A stretch of 64,000 nucleotides of DNA from Asterella californica (GCA_036924285.1 JAYKYS010000004.1:17950001-18014000), one strand, 5' to 3'; shown: positions 10,801 through 21,107, numbered from the stretch's first letter. Program-made: numbers and translations. Notes: generated from the letters alone by a model not told the origin.

Positions 10801-12888
10801 ATTAAGCTAGACAGTTTAAACCAAGCCAAAACCGAGCCGAAGCACAACAAATCAGATGTCACAGCAGGTAGAAGCATTATAGATACAGTGCTGTACTTGC
10901 AAGAGTACGTTAGTGCAACTCTGTAAGCATAACAGTACGGAGAAAGAACACCCTAAAAACTGAGAGTGGTCCTGGGACCGAGGAGCAGTGGAGTCAGAAG
11001 GTTTAAAATGAAAACTAAGGGTATACAAACATGTATATACCATGGTACACGGCTAAAGCAGTTACCCGAGAAAACAGTAACTTCTATCTATTTGTAGGGA
11101 TCCCGCGCAGCACTATATAACAGTAAGTAAAAGCCGAAGAAAGGACGCAGAGGAAAAGCAGAGCGAAAAGTGGCAAAAGGTGAGGGAAGAACCTGTTTTG
11201 AGGACGAGAACCAGAATTACTTGAGATAAGTTGAAGGACTATACAGCATGCTCAGAGCGCAACTGCGCTAAAAAGGAACGTCCGGGAGCACAGCAAAAGA
11301 GGCGTCAGTTTGGAAACGTAGGGACCAGGCAAAGATTGGGGGGGTTTAGAAGTGAATGGAGGGACGTGAATGTGCACTAACTTATGCACATTAAGTTAAT
11401 ATGTCATAATGGTGTGGTCCATGAGTATATCTGTTCGAAGCAAGAACAATGCTTCACACACTTAATGGAATCCGCAAAATATGATGGAAGACTGAGTGGG
11501 GGGGGGGGGGGGGGGGGGGGGGGTGGGGTTGTGAACTCAACAGAAGTGAATGGCGTCAGTTTGGAAACGTAGGGACCAGGCAAAGATTGGGGGGGTTTAG
11601 AAGTGAATGGAGGGACGTGAATGTGCACTAACTTATGCACATTAAGTTAATATGTCATAATGGTGTGGTCCATGAGTATATCTGTTCGATGCAAGAACAA
11701 TGCTTCACACACTTAATGGAATCCGCAAAATATGATGGAAGACTGAGTAAAATTAATGTCTTAAGGGTCAACCTAGAATCGAACACTACGAGCACTTCCT
11801 CTGTTCTTCCCCTTTGGGTAGAGGGGTATCGTTCTTTAGATCGAAATGCTCTTTCACGGTCAGACTTAAACAACTCTCTTCTCGTCGATCACTCGGCCTA
11901 GACCACGCAGTTTGGAAGACTACGCATATGATGAAAATACGGGAAAATTGATGATCCTAAGGTCTCGTTTTGGAAGCTAGTTGTGGCATGGTCACTTTCC
12001 AGAGAAAATCGCAGCAAGTGTGTGGGCGCGGGTTCAAGCTAAAGCACCTGAGCCCACCTGGACAAAAGCTGGCAGTTGAGGACTTCTGCCGACAATCTCT
12101 TCATTCAAAAGCAATAGCCTTGTTGGACCTGCCCACGTCTTCTGTAACAACCCCAGCGTGCCGCGATGTCTCTCCATTTGTGTTTTCTCGTGCATCACCT
12201 CCAATGTGTACGGCTGATACTTCAATGAAGTTCGCTTCCGATTATCATATGTGCCGTTCAAACTTACATCTTTCTGTTTGCTTATCATTTTTGTTCTCAT
12301 GGACTCAAAATTCGTTGTGAGATCTTCACCACATATTGTCATAGTCCGAACATTAGATTGTCTCCACTCCTCAGTACCTGAGAAAAGATCCTCCAGATCT
12401 TCGTCAACATCATCCCCTCGAACTCTGGCGATATTATCCACTCGCGGCCAGTTGAGCAAATGCTCTTCCAAACTTTGAGCCAGGTCGCCGGAATCTTTCG
12501 CAGGAACGCGCAGGGCACAGATGTAGTAAACTCTAATAAAACTTGCTTTTTTAATGTCAGCTCCCCTGACATATTTCGCCTCTGGCACCAGTTTCATCTT
12601 TCCGTCCACTTGGAATTGCATCCTCGCAATCCTCAGCGAATCCGAAATTTCTTGCTCCCTCCCATCCTCAACCTCTTCTTGAGCTGAAAGCAGCACCTCA
12701 ACTCTACTCCCTCCGCTGTCAAGTTCGGGCTCTAAGATCCATCCCCTGCTCAAAGATGGTTGCTGCGGTCCCGGACGGGAGGCTCTCACCGATGCATTTG
12801 CACGTGCCAAACTCAAATTAACTCTAGTATATTGATGCCCGGTACAGGAAGTGTAAGCAATCGGAGAGTAAAAAGTTGACCTGAGCAT
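3407..12888 (-). CDS. TRM5-like tRNA (guanine-37-N1)-methyltransferase, ten exons
   Basis: Exons by my reading: 12048-12888, 10698-10785, 8418-8454, 8137-8256, 7676-7842, 4777-4847, 4318-4460, 4035-4146, 3770-3879 and 3407-3553. All nine introns are GT-AG and the phases fit, giving an unbroken frame of 611 residues plus TAA. Trm5/TYW2-family enzymes transfer a methyl group from AdoMet to N1 of G37 in tRNA, which protects the reading frame; plant copies may act in nucleus, cytosol or organelles. The residue order follows plant TRM5: HLLNWPRV-NIARV-GDDV, GPTRLLLL, LTLFYEYW, VPDGFEKFGHVAFL, EVLAG-SLVT, DSRV, DVFAG, YANEVNP, ITQVVM, VHLYRFS-A-DP, VAPGEWMLRASF. Odd points are changes in key motifs (DVFAGPGS; TYP where NLP or NPP is usual) and three introns of 1.3-2.8 kb. 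It may be a diverged paralogue. The family call is firm; the activity is not. Confidence 0.88.
5636..5661. repeat. 11-bp inverted repeat with 4-nt loop
   Basis: AACCAGGGAGC and its exact reverse complement flank the loop CCTA, inside TRM5-like intron 5. It is GC-rich compared with its surroundings and would make a stable RNA stem on either strand. Confidence 0.7.
6793..6870. repeat. 39-bp perfect tandem duplication
   Basis: The unit TAACGATCTGAGCGAGAGAG... occupies 6793-6831 and again 6832-6870 with no visible difference. It lies in TRM5-like intron 5. Confidence 0.9.
7084..7242. repeat. intronic dispersed repeat R, copy 1
   Basis: The block contains GAGTAGGTGTACAC, then AGAGCATGCA-CAGAACACTC, CGCATGCACCTCAACC and GGGTTAGGCTAT. 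The same ordered block recurs in intron 2 near 9300 and, in part, near 10450. It is non-coding, and all copies have the same orientation. It could be a short non-autonomous element or the trace of a segmental duplication. Confidence 0.75.
7676..10785 (-). CDS. TRM5-like gene, exons 2-5
   Basis: Exon 2 (10698-10785; acceptor TTGCAG, donor GCG|GTACGA) is the least conserved and was placed by phase and by WFFVADLKL leading into the next exon. Exon 3 (8418-8454, 37 bp) encodes LTLFYEYWSSKE. Exon 4 (8137-8256) encodes LLPPEVMVPDGFEKFGHVAF, the family's VP-F--VGH-A-L block. Exon 5 (7676-7842) encodes VEVLAGTSSLVT and FRIDLGSV. The TVVNK segment that usually precedes EVLAG is poorly kept (RSVVVKREARH). 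Exons 4 and 5 join in phase 0. Exon 5 ends two bases into a Val codon completed by exon 6. Introns 3 and 4 are short (161 and 294 bp), unlike introns 2 and 5. Confidence 0.82.
9300..9475. repeat. intronic dispersed repeat R, copy 2
   Basis: Same order as copy 1 (GAGTAGGTGTACAC, GAGCATGCAGCAGAACACTC, CGCATGCACCTCAACC, GGGTTAGGCTGTAGATGAG), continuing into GGAAAAGTGATCAA, which it shares with copy 3 but not copy 1. Confidence 0.75.
10061..10169. repeat. long foldback: 42-nt arms, 25-nt loop
   Basis: The arm at 10061-10102 (starting CAGGTTGCAGAGTTACGCTA) is the reverse complement of 10128-10169 with 5 mismatches, all transitions; some of these become G-U pairs if transcribed. The loop is 10103-10127. 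It resembles a small MITE-like foldback or a hairpin-RNA precursor. It lies in an intron of the TRM5-like gene, so it would be transcribed as part of the pre-mRNA. No flanking target duplication is obvious. Confidence 0.85.
10450..10640. repeat. intronic dispersed repeat R, copy 3
   Basis: Begins within the block (TGCACCTCAACCTGCTCTCT), then TAACAGGGAAGGTTAGGCTA and GGAAAAGTGATCAA, and runs on to GTCGGTCCAGGAGTTTCTGT, which is also present near 9500. It ends about 60 bp before exon 2 of the TRM5-like gene. Confidence 0.72.
11301..11748. repeat. ~196-bp tandem duplication around a 26-base G run
   Basis: GGCGTCAGTTTGGAAACGTA... at 11301-11496 is repeated at 11552-11748 almost unchanged. Between the copies lies an uninterrupted run of 26 G (11498-11523), one T, then four more G. 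The block is inside TRM5-like intron 1. Glycine- and proline-rich open frames across it come only from the G run. The run could form a G-quadruplex and may mark an assembly or slippage problem. Confidence 0.88.
12048..12888 (-). CDS. TRM5-like gene, exon 1 (N-terminal domain)
   Basis: This exon encodes residues 1-280. I chose the Met at 12888 because the first 40 or so residues are rich in Ser, Arg and Ala with no Asp or Glu, as in a mitochondrial or plastid transit peptide; targeting is inferred. Residues 119-165 carry the Trm5 N-terminal signature (ALRVPAKD, HLLNWPRV, IARVRGDDVDED), and GPTRLLLLNEE lies at about 254-264, as in plant homologues. The donor at 12047 (TCAG|GTGCTT) fits the phase of exon 2. 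An alternative is donor 12057 (CCAG|GTGGGC) with an exon 2 acceptor eight bases further in. Both keep the frame and differ by only a few residues. Confidence 0.85.
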
Positions 12889-12944
12889 TGCTGAATTTCA
12901 TCCACTCTGCTGCTGCGCACTCAGGGACATGAGCTCAACGACAC

Positions 12945-13241
12945 CTAAACCTCCGGGTCGTTTACGTCGACAGCCGATTTTGCATTTACCTGCATGAAGG
13001 AGGTCATAGTGCTATTTCCGCGCCACACGGTCTCATCAGGAGATCCTGAAGATCCTGGAACTTTATTAGCTCGGACATACTTGACACCAGCAAGCTGCTC
13101 AGCTGGCAGCGCAGACTCTGCTGATGCCGATGCAAAATGGGGAGGCTGATTCAACACTAGAAGCATTTTCTCCTCTTTCTTGGAGAGTTGAAGGTCCCTG
13201 GAGCCTTGGACGACGGACTGAAAGAGTGCAGAGGAAAACAT
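12945..13241 (-). other. unassigned 98-codon open frame upstream of the TRM5-like start
   Basis: The frame opens at 13241 and closes at 12945, just upstream of the TRM5-like Met at 12888 and in a different frame. Its residue composition is unremarkable and protein-like (SKKEEKMLLVLNQPP, AGVKYVRANKV), but I recognise no domain. It may be 5' untranslated or promoter DNA of the TRM5-like gene, an upstream exon spliced to it, or chance. Confidence 0.2.
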
Positions 13242-13354
13242 AGCATACTAGACAAGTGGGAAAAACCCCTGCCATTGGATACAATGCGAGGAGTACCATA
13301 CACAACGAGGAGAAGGAATAACCCTCAACACTAGCTATTTCTAGTTACATAGCA

Positions 13355-13915
13355 ATGCTGCGATTGATTGCTTATGTCCGGAGTCTAAACCTCGAGCTAA
13401 AATGCATAGCAAAGAAGGACAATCCAGTTGCAGATATGTTATCTAGAGCTCGTTATACAGATGAAGATAAAATGTTTACAGAGGTGGAGAATGCAGAGAA
13501 GAAAGACGATCAGCAGACTTCAGACTTGGAACCACTGCCGTTCAACGAGGAGTTCTACTCAGAAAAGTTCCTCGATATTGGATTCTATCTGAGTTCATTA
13601 TGCAAAAGAGAATGATGGAGTGATGGAGAGTTCAAGGAGATCAGACGGAAAGCGTACAGTTGTCTTCTACGTGAAGGTTATCCGTGGTGGGATGAGATGC
13701 TTGCTAGAGTGATGGATGATCAACCGACGAAGATGAATCTGCTGAAAGAGTTTCATGACACCTTGTGGGTTGGACATCGTGGAGTCTGGACTACTTACAT
13801 GAAGATGAAAGAGCGATATTGGTGGAAGGGTTTGTATCAAGACGTGGTGGATTTTGTTGGGTCGTGTTTGCACTGCCAATTCTACTCTAAGGAGTCAATA
13901 GCTTCCATGAGTTGA
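13355..13915 (+). pseudogene. Ty3 pol fragment (RNase H end and integrase zinc domain)
   Basis: The first part (13355-13615) matches the end of RNase H in the Element 1 family (IAKKDNPVADMLSRARY). After a stop and a frame change, 13697-13915 matches the integrase HHCC zinc domain (FHDTLWVGHRG...YWWKGLYQDVV...CLHCQ). It is cut at both ends: no RT before and no catalytic integrase core after. It begins about 465 bp from the TRM5-like start codon and points away from it. Confidence 0.85.
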
Positions 13916-15250
13916 GTAACTTATGTATTATCTTTCCTAACGGAGGATGAAGGTGCCTCAACTCTCCTCTACAAAGTCTCTTCTAACACTCTCTATAATG
14001 TTATACTGACCCGCTACTGCACATAATGTTATACTGATCCACTACTGCACATAAGCGATATATCATTCTAAAAGTAAAATAATATCTCGATCTTCAATCT
14101 CAAGATCAGAGCGTAGTTTGAACAACAAACTTTAGCGGACTAGTGTTAGGTTGTGAACGTTGCGAGTAGTACTTAACGGCTTGTCCGAGAAGTCAAAAAC
14201 ATATGAACCTTAAGTAGTTTCATGAACTAAAGTTAGAACATTAGGTTAGAACGTTAAGGCCTATCTCAAGAGGACTCTATACGAACGTTGATATAAAAGG
14301 GCAAGTTTGTAAATAGATTGTAACATAAGTCTAAGACGTAAAGTCTGAGACATGGATGCGAGCGGACCGAGATGTGGATCCGACACAGATGGACATTGGT
14401 CAGAAGCTGGTCTGAACCACATCGCTCATTCTAACATTGTGGTTTAGTAGTATAGCGCTGGACCACGCTTTCACGTTAAATGTTGATCGACATTTTGGGT
14501 AATGAAGAGAGCTCCACATAATATTTTGAGGTGAATAAAATATCATTAGAAATGTCTCGGTGAGAGCTTTCTAATGGTACTGAGAACTCTCCAAACATAC
14601 ATCAGAGTTGAGAACTATGATTGATTATTTGATAGGATTGTGATATAATTTTCAAGGATCAAGACGAGGACAAGGTCGTTGATCTCCAGAAGTATATATG
14701 AGAGGGGCTCGATGCTTGGGTGAGCCAGGATGAGTCATTCAATCCCAAGAGACATGAGGTGATGGTTGGACTAGTACCAAGGCACGTTCTTATCTAGACT
14801 TGGACGTCTGAACATGAAATCGATCCAAGGACTAAGGCAAAACTAGAGAACGAGACGGCAAGTTAGACCACCGTAAGAGAGCTTGAATCTAGATGGACAT
14901 CACGAGCGATTAGACCACTAAGTGTGCTAGATGTATTGTTTAGAACCATGAACTTTATGAAAAGTTTATCCCAAGTCGCATGGTGACTTGCTCATGTTTT
15001 GGACCTGACCTAGTCTAGTCTAGGTCGGGACTTAATGAATGCTGAGCTTGAGAGTTAGAGAGACGGTTTGGGAACCTCCGACTATAGTGAAGAGGATGCG
15101 ACGAGATCGGCGTAGTTCTATCGTAAGTATGTCAAGGGGTTTTCAAAGATCACGAAGTCATTGACGGATTGGATTGAAAAAGACGCACATGTAAGTTGGA
15201 CTAACGAGGTGGATGATGAATGAAGCCTCGCCATAGTTTTCTATCGGAGA
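13916..15250 (+). other. degenerate DNA, probably decayed 5' part of a family-B unit
   Basis: There is no intact gene. A 28-bp unit is tandemly duplicated (13995-14050). From about 14640 on, broken plus-strand frames lead into VFYRRMNLLTPAEEHKY at the start of the next feature. This matches VFYWRVKLLTPVEDEKF in the minus-strand family-B copy, so the region is probably its decayed N-terminal coding part. The rest is unassigned. Confidence 0.45.
13995..14050. repeat. 28-bp tandem duplication
   Basis: ATAATGTTATACTGACCCGC... at 13995-14022 recurs at 14023-14050 with two substitutions. Confidence 0.85.
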
Positions 15251-16386
15251 ATGAACTTGCTGACGCCGGCAGAAGAGCACAAGTATGGACCGAGGACTTC
15301 AACCGATGATGACTTAATGTTGGAGCCAACACCTCAGCGGGATGAGATGATGACTCCGATGACTTCAGCGGGACCAAGCACTCGGACGAAGAGGAGAATG
15401 ATCGATGAAAAGACGTCAGGAGGAATTACTTCACGTAGCAAAAAGAAGACGAAGAAGACGACGATTGGGACTTCGGGCGAACCTTAGTTGAGATTATAGA
15501 AGAGGTACGTCTAGGAAAAAGTCGAGTTGATGTGGAGCAAGAGGAGTTTGTTATGAGAAGAGTAAATTCGGAGACAACCGAGTTGCAGGTGAAGAGTCCT
15601 CGGGAGACATTTCGGACTGCACTGCAACAAGACGAAGCGACGACTTCGACCCGTCAGGATGGAAGTATCGAGAAGGAACTGCTGATGTTCGAGCAGACCT
15701 TAGAGTTCTTGAGTGGTATAGCGCTGCCAATCCTCGCGCAGTTGGACATGCAGCGACAGATTTATCTGGAAGAGACGAAGATGTCCTTGACACTGTTCGA
15801 ACTCCTTAGCGCGATACACTTCGGTAGGAAGGGATGGCTCGAGGAGAAGCATCAACGTATGATGAAGTTGAAGGTCACTTTGGACAAAGTGAAGAAGATG
15901 ACAGTGGAACGTGATGCTCTACTGCAGGCGAAGTCCGAAGAACAAGTGAAGGCTTTGCAGGACATCCAGGACTTACAGGCAAAGTTGAAGTTAATGACTT
16001 CACGGTTTCACGACATGAAGTCAGAGAGAGATACTTTGCAGGAGCAGTTGACGATTAGTGATGAGGAACTGACGAAGGTTTTGGAAGCAAAGACTACTGC
16101 TAAGGCGAAGCCCGAAGAGCTTCAAGACAAAGTGGATGAAGTACTGACTTCGTATTTCACCAACGAGCTTGATTCATCAGAGAAGGAGCTTCTTACGCGA
16201 CTTCGAACGGAGATGACTACAGCACCAGATCCTGCAGCTAAGAGTATAATAGTTAGAGTTACCGAGAGGATAGTGCGCGAGATTTGCAAGATTAAGGAGA
16301 CATTTAAACTGTCGTTATGGAGTATAGCTAGGACCTTACAATTAGATAGTGGAGAGACTTCAGTTCCGCCAACTGGAGAGTCGTGA
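15251..16386 (+). pseudogene. family-B element coiled-coil ORF (frameshifted)
   Basis: There are two frames: 15251-15487 (end of a globular domain, then a Ser/Thr/Lys-rich linker with SRSKKKTKKTT, a likely nuclear localisation signal) and 15532-16386 (284 codons). The second begins with an acidic/Ser segment, then EQTLEFLSGIALPILAQLDM, and is mostly heptad-rich coiled coil (VKKMTVERDALLQAKSEEQV). A frame change separates the two. A minus-strand copy at 27493-28720 has the same order of parts and the same sequence landmarks. It lies just upstream of a repeated element terminus (17234), so it belongs to a mobile element rather than to a host gene. No known gag, pol or transposase similarity; function unknown. 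Confidence 0.7.
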
Positions 16387-17234
16387 ATCTGACGTTCAAG
16401 ATGTAATCTTTCTTTGTAGAAAATGAGATCCATCATCTTTAGGCAAAAGAGAATATAAGCGATCCAATTCTCAGAAGATATACCTTTTTCATGTTTTCAG
16501 TCTTTGTTAATTAATTTATGTTACGCAAGATTGCGGAGTGAGCGTGTGAATTTCTTGGACGAAGGCAATTGCCTATGAAGGTCATAGTTTGTTGTCGCAG
16601 GAATAAGTCTAGTTGACGAATATCTCTGAAGCTGGACTCGGCGAAGGGTGTCTTCGTTGTACATGAATGAGAAAAATGACGAAGATCTGAGAACAAACTA
16701 GTTAACGTGAAGTTGAAGAGAATAAGTTAAATTGTAAGAAGAGTTTGAAAGATCGTTGCTTCTGCTTGAAGACGGCTTCTTCAAATAAGAGTGGGTCTTT
16801 AAGACTGAAGATTTAGTTGGAAAAACACTTCTTAAGAAGAGTAGGGGCTTAATCTTGAAGTCTTAATGTGAAGTATGTGTTCTTCTGTCTTTGCGGAAGA
16901 AGATTAGTAACATTTCAACAGTATTTTGTATTCTTCATTCATTCATACATTTGTCTTCTCGAATCTTTTATCTGTATTGTTGGAAGGGTCCTTGATCAAG
17001 AACTATTTCATTGTTGTTTGTATTCAATTCATCAGGTTGTGCTTGGGTTTGATTCGTTATCAAACTAAAACTCTCATCCGGATATTATTCTATTCCGTGA
17101 GAATAACATAATACTTCTAGAATTACCATTGTGATATTGTTTCCTGAGATTGGTTTAATTGTTAACTGTATCTTCATAAAAATGATCTTTAATTTACTAT
17201 TTCTGATACATTTTGGTTTCTCTGGGTTGTTACA
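16387..17234 (+). mobile_element. family-B terminal block (LTR-like), plus copy
   Basis: This non-coding block follows the coiled-coil ORF and ends in TCTGGGTTGTTACA at 17234. The minus copy ends at exactly the same base (26354), and the flanks differ, so this is a true element terminus. TG...CA ends can be drawn at 16519 (TGTTACGCAAG) and 17234, but similarity between the copies runs on upstream past 16519. The LTR may therefore be longer and may include the coiled-coil ORF. Confidence 0.65.
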
Positions 17235-17235
17235 A

Positions 17236-18895
17236 GGATTCGGACTAGAAGCCTATCGGAACATTAATTTCTCTCTTTGCGTTGATTTTCTCTTGTTTTG
17301 ATTTTCTCTTCTTCTTTCTCTTCCTTCATCTTCCCATCTTCCTTCTATCTTCTATTTGGATTCAGAAGCTTCGTTTGAGTATCAGTGGATGTGAATGTCG
17401 TTGTAGTGCTACCAGAAGATCATTTTCATGGGCAAAAATCTAAAAAGACTACAAGCGTCATACACCTTATGATTGATCTTTCCAATGATCGTAAGAAGAA
17501 TTTGTGGTATGGAGTAGTAATTGGCATCTACGGAGCAGATGTAGTCTTCTAGAGATGTCAGAATCCAAGTTGAACTCCCGTGGAAGACCTCGACAAGGAG
17601 GAGTTCGACCTCGCTGTCCACTTGGTGCTGATAGCATTGGAAGCAGAGAAGAAGTACGAGGAAGCTCTGAAAGACAAGATGTCTTTTAGAAGACAGACAG
17701 AGGAGATGACTTCTCAAGTGTTCAGAGTAGAGGAGATGACTAGCTCTGACCCCTGTGAGATCGCCCCAGCTCCCAACATCAAGCATGTTATGCAAAAGAG
17801 TCAGGAAGCGCATGTGGAGTTGACTTCTTAGGGATCTCTTTCGGCTTCTGAACTCATGGTAGAAGCGCACATGGCTACTGATGAGGAGGATGCCACCTTA
17901 GCCGCGTCAGGGGCACTAGTAGAGCCATCCACGGTACCAGAAGCCGAATTAGAGTGTCATGCAGGTTTGGATCCTATGGAGATCACACCTGGTGATCAGG
18001 AATAAGTAGTAGAGTTAGTTAATTGTCTATACCTTGCTATTTTATAGAAAATCGAAGTTAGCTATTTTAAGCTGTACAACTCCTCCTTTATATTTTTAGG
18101 ATAATTGTCCATGTGGCAAGATTAGCTACGATAGGAGTAGAAAGTACTTTTCAAACTGAGAGGAGAACCGAAGTCTAGGAGGTGGTGGTCTTCTGACAAC
18201 GTCTCATTTTTCTAGGCTGTGGTTGTGATTGAAATGGATCTTCATCTTTGTGACTCGAAGCGATTGTATAAGATCGATGATGATGTAGAAAATTATACAC
18301 GTTATACACACTTCACGAGAGGCTATACATAAAGTGGGTTACGCATAGAGTAGGTCTGCACCTCCGCTCCCAAGAGAGGATCGTAAGGATGAAGACAAGA
18401 GTAGACAACATAGACAGGGAACGACATCATCGTGCAGTCCTGCTTCTAGGCTGGTGTGCCGAGAGGTAGTGACAGAAAGCTGATGGAGTAGCTTCTAGAA
18501 GCCAATATAACTTCTTCTCAGGGATTGGATTTCGGATTTTGTTTGCATAAGTTTTGTTTGTATCTTCTGAGGAGTGGGTTTCATCGAATTCATACCCAAT
18601 TGTGCATGGGAAGCCTTCCTGTTGAGTGACGGTGATTGTTAGAAGCTATGTAGAGTCCAAGATTGTCTCATCCAGTGGAGCACTTCGGATCCACGTACGG
18701 ACTGTCCATGGGAGATTGGTCTCTTGAGTCAGAGTAGTCGGAGCAAAGACAGAAGAAGCTGGAAGTCTTCTTTTCGCAGCAGAAGACGTCATCCTCAATC
18801 GGAAGACAATGTGACTGTAAGTAGATCTTTGGTCTTCTTCCTCAATTTACTACAAGCAGGGATGGCTAATTAGTCAAGATCCGGACTAGAAACTT
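17236..18895 (+). mobile_element. family-C LTR mosaic with coiled-coil C-terminus
   Basis: 17236-17520 matches the late part of the family-C LTR (compare about 58650-58880; AATGTCGTTGTAGTGCT shared). 17580-18003 matches the C-terminal part of the family-C coiled-coil ORF (KEEFDLAVHLV-IALEAEK, FRVEE-TSSDP). 18004-18895 matches the early LTR up to CCGGACTAGAA. The order is permuted relative to an intact LTR: the late part comes first and the early part last, as if two copies had recombined. Coding is broken by stops. Confidence 0.68.
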
Positions 18896-19066
18896 GTATT
18901 TCTCTAGAGATGCATTCTTGTCTTCTTCGAACTCCACAAAGTTCAGAAGACGCTGCTCTTGACTTTTCTCTTCCTTCATGCGTTTGGTAACAGCCAACTT
19001 ATAGATGGGAATCTCCAACTCAAAGAGGACAATTGGTGTCGTCCTATAAGTTAGGTAGAGGGGTGA
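18896..19066 (-). pseudogene. integrase C-terminal fragment, family C
   Basis: The minus frame reads PLYLTYRTTPIV...LNFVEFEEDKNASLEKY, clearly related to the integrase of Element 3 (PFYLTYVMTPIV...LNFVEFEEDRNAALEK). It is about 57 codons long, cut at both ends and opposite in orientation to the adjoining family-C LTR piece. Confidence 0.85.
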
Positions 19067-19429
19067 TCTCTCTAGAACTCTCTCTAGAATCCTCTCTAGA
19101 AATCTGCCTAAAGGTTGCAGAAGCAAGAGGAAGAGAAGTCTGTCCACCATGTCCCAAGAGAATTCGAAGGCTCGGGAGAAGGTGAAGTCGACAAAAAGGA
19201 GATAATAGACTTGAGCAGTTCAGAGGTGAAGATGCAGGGTGTAGCTATCTTCGACGAAAGAACTTCGGAACCAGCAGCACTTGATGACATTGACATTTTC
19301 TGAAGGGCGATGCTCTTCGGCGAAGAGGTGGTAGTTCCGGTGTTGCATCTTCTGGAAGAGAACCGGCGGAGTATGCACGGAAGCGCTGTCCAATTTTCGA
19401 TAGTCATCTTCCCACTCTTCCCAAGTTGG

Positions 19430-19825
19430 AATCGAGCTTCTCCATCTCTCATTCTTAAATTTGATCATCTAACTATCAATTTCTCTACCCTGCCGCATTT
19501 TTGTTTCCGAACCTATGGACAGAAGACACTTTTGAAGATTTGAACATCTTCGGAAGACGCTTCTGAATGTCTGAACGTCTTCGGAAGACGACTATGTTCA
19601 ATTCATATCAAGATTGGATTGGGCTGGGTTTTGTGTTGAGAGAGGCTTGGTATGAATCCTGAGTGACTTGGTGAGTTGATTGTTATTTTGAAAAGCTGGA
19701 AGTTGGAAACCATGCCTGTGCCTCCCGATCTTTCGAGCTTATCAAATCCACATCTTCCTAGAGAGACTAGAAGATTGGAAATGCTGGCAGAATGCAAGAG
19801 AAGACGTGAGGGTCCGAGATGATTC
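19430..19825 (+). mobile_element. fragment of the family-C LTR 5' region
   Basis: Matches the reverse complement of about 52440-52850, including the repeated CTTCGGAAGACGCTTC motifs, then AGGTTGGTATGAATC-type sequence and TCCTAGAGAGACTAGAAGATTGG. It ends where the truncated integrase of Element 2 begins (about 19830). There is no gene in it. Confidence 0.7.
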
Positions 19826-19829
19826 ACCC

Positions 19830-20271
19830 AAGCCTGAACTATTGATGGATGTCCTCGTTCACTCTTGCCAATCTCCTCTGGATTCATCACAATAGTAAGC
19901 TTGAGCTTCACATCATATCGAGCAAAAAACTCTTTCGCTTCTGTACCACGTAGTTCTCCTCTATCTGTCCGTAGTCTTCCTACAGACCCATATCTACAGA
20001 TAATATCCTCAAGAACAAACTTACATATCTCCTCTGTGGTCTTCGTTCTCAGAGCTCGTCCCTCTACAAAGTTGGAGAGATCTTCACGAACCAAAACCAA
20101 ATATCGCATTACCACCAAGTCGAGAATCCACTGGAAGTGAATGCAAGGCGGATAAGTTGGCACGAGATCATCTCTATACCGCATCTTTGAGTAGAACTGA
20201 CATTGCAAGCAGGAACTGACGTAGTTCACCACATCCCGATACAGACCTTTCCACCAATACCTTTTCTTCAA
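19830..20271 (-). pseudogene. Element 2 integrase, 3'-truncated
   Basis: This frame includes KRYWWKGLYRDVV...CLQCQ (second half of the zinc domain), a core with DLVVMRYLVL, RTDRGEL and GKSERGHPSIV, so the D, D and E catalytic positions are represented. The sequence stops shortly after the Glu, where family-C DNA begins. Closest relative in the window: the integrase of Element 1. Confidence 0.85.
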
Positions 20272-20286
20272 CTTGACGTAGGTAGC

Positions 20287-21086
20287 TCAAATCCCTCGAT
20301 GTCCGACCCACAAGGTATCATGGAACTCCTTCATTAGTTGTTGCTTAGTTTGCAGATCGTCCACTACTCGTATGAACATCCCATCTCTCCTCTGCAGTCG
20401 TATCCAAAGATACTCATCACTTAGAAGATAATTGTAAGCTTGTTTCCTTATCTCCCTGAACTCTATTTTGCTCCACCCCTCTTGTCTCTCCAACGAACTC
20501 AGATAATACCTTATGTCACGAAGTCTATATGTGTAAAGCTCCTCTCTAAACATCAACGGCTCCGAGTTTATAGCCTGTCGACCAACCTGACACCGAGCAT
20601 CCTTTCTCTCTTCTTCCTCAGCTTCAGAAAACATGACATCCTCTTCTACAAATCGAGCCTTTGATAACATATCTGCAATCACATTCTCCTTCCTTTTTAT
20701 ATGCTTCAACTCTGAATTCAAGCTTCTAATATAGGTAATCTAATGCAACATCGTTATGTTCGGCGCGTTATAGTTGGATATCATGCCTAGTAGAGGTAGA
20801 CAATATGTCTCTCATGAGCATCAGTTAGAAACTCACGGTCTGTCTTCATCGCTGTCACCACTCCTCACAACTCACGCTTCACCTGAGGATAATCTCGTTT
20901 TCTATCTGTCAAGATCCTAACTCCAAACCTAGAGGTAAACCGCATACCATCCGCATCATCTTGATCTATCGTCCAGCCAATCGCCTTTGGACTAGTATCT
21001 ACTGTGACAATGACATGCCTTCCACAAACGTAGTCTACTCTTCTCAACATAGATGGAGACTTCAAGGCCTCCTTCAGTCTATTCAT
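20287..21086 (-). pseudogene. Element 2 RNase H and integrase N-terminus
   Basis: 20865-21086 matches the RNase H start (VIVTVDTSPKAIGWTIDQDD) and 20287-20721 its end plus the linker (KENVIADMLSKARF, FHDTLWVGHRG). Stops and frame changes separate the pieces, and the segment 20722-20864 is decayed. The order and spacing match pol of Element 1. Confidence 0.82.
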
Positions 21087-21107
21087 AGCTTCTTGATGGA
21101 CCGAGGT

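Noticed and set aside
11404..11640. Open frames with a poly-proline or poly-glycine run
   Set aside because: They exist only because of the G run in an intron; there is no conserved protein around it.
15532..16386. Coiled-coil ORF as a host structural gene
   Set aside because: A decayed second copy in opposite orientation beside the same element terminus shows it belongs to a mobile family.
16519..17234. Family-B block as a precise 716-bp LTR
   Set aside because: The TG start is plausible, but similarity between copies continues upstream past it, so only the outer end is supported.
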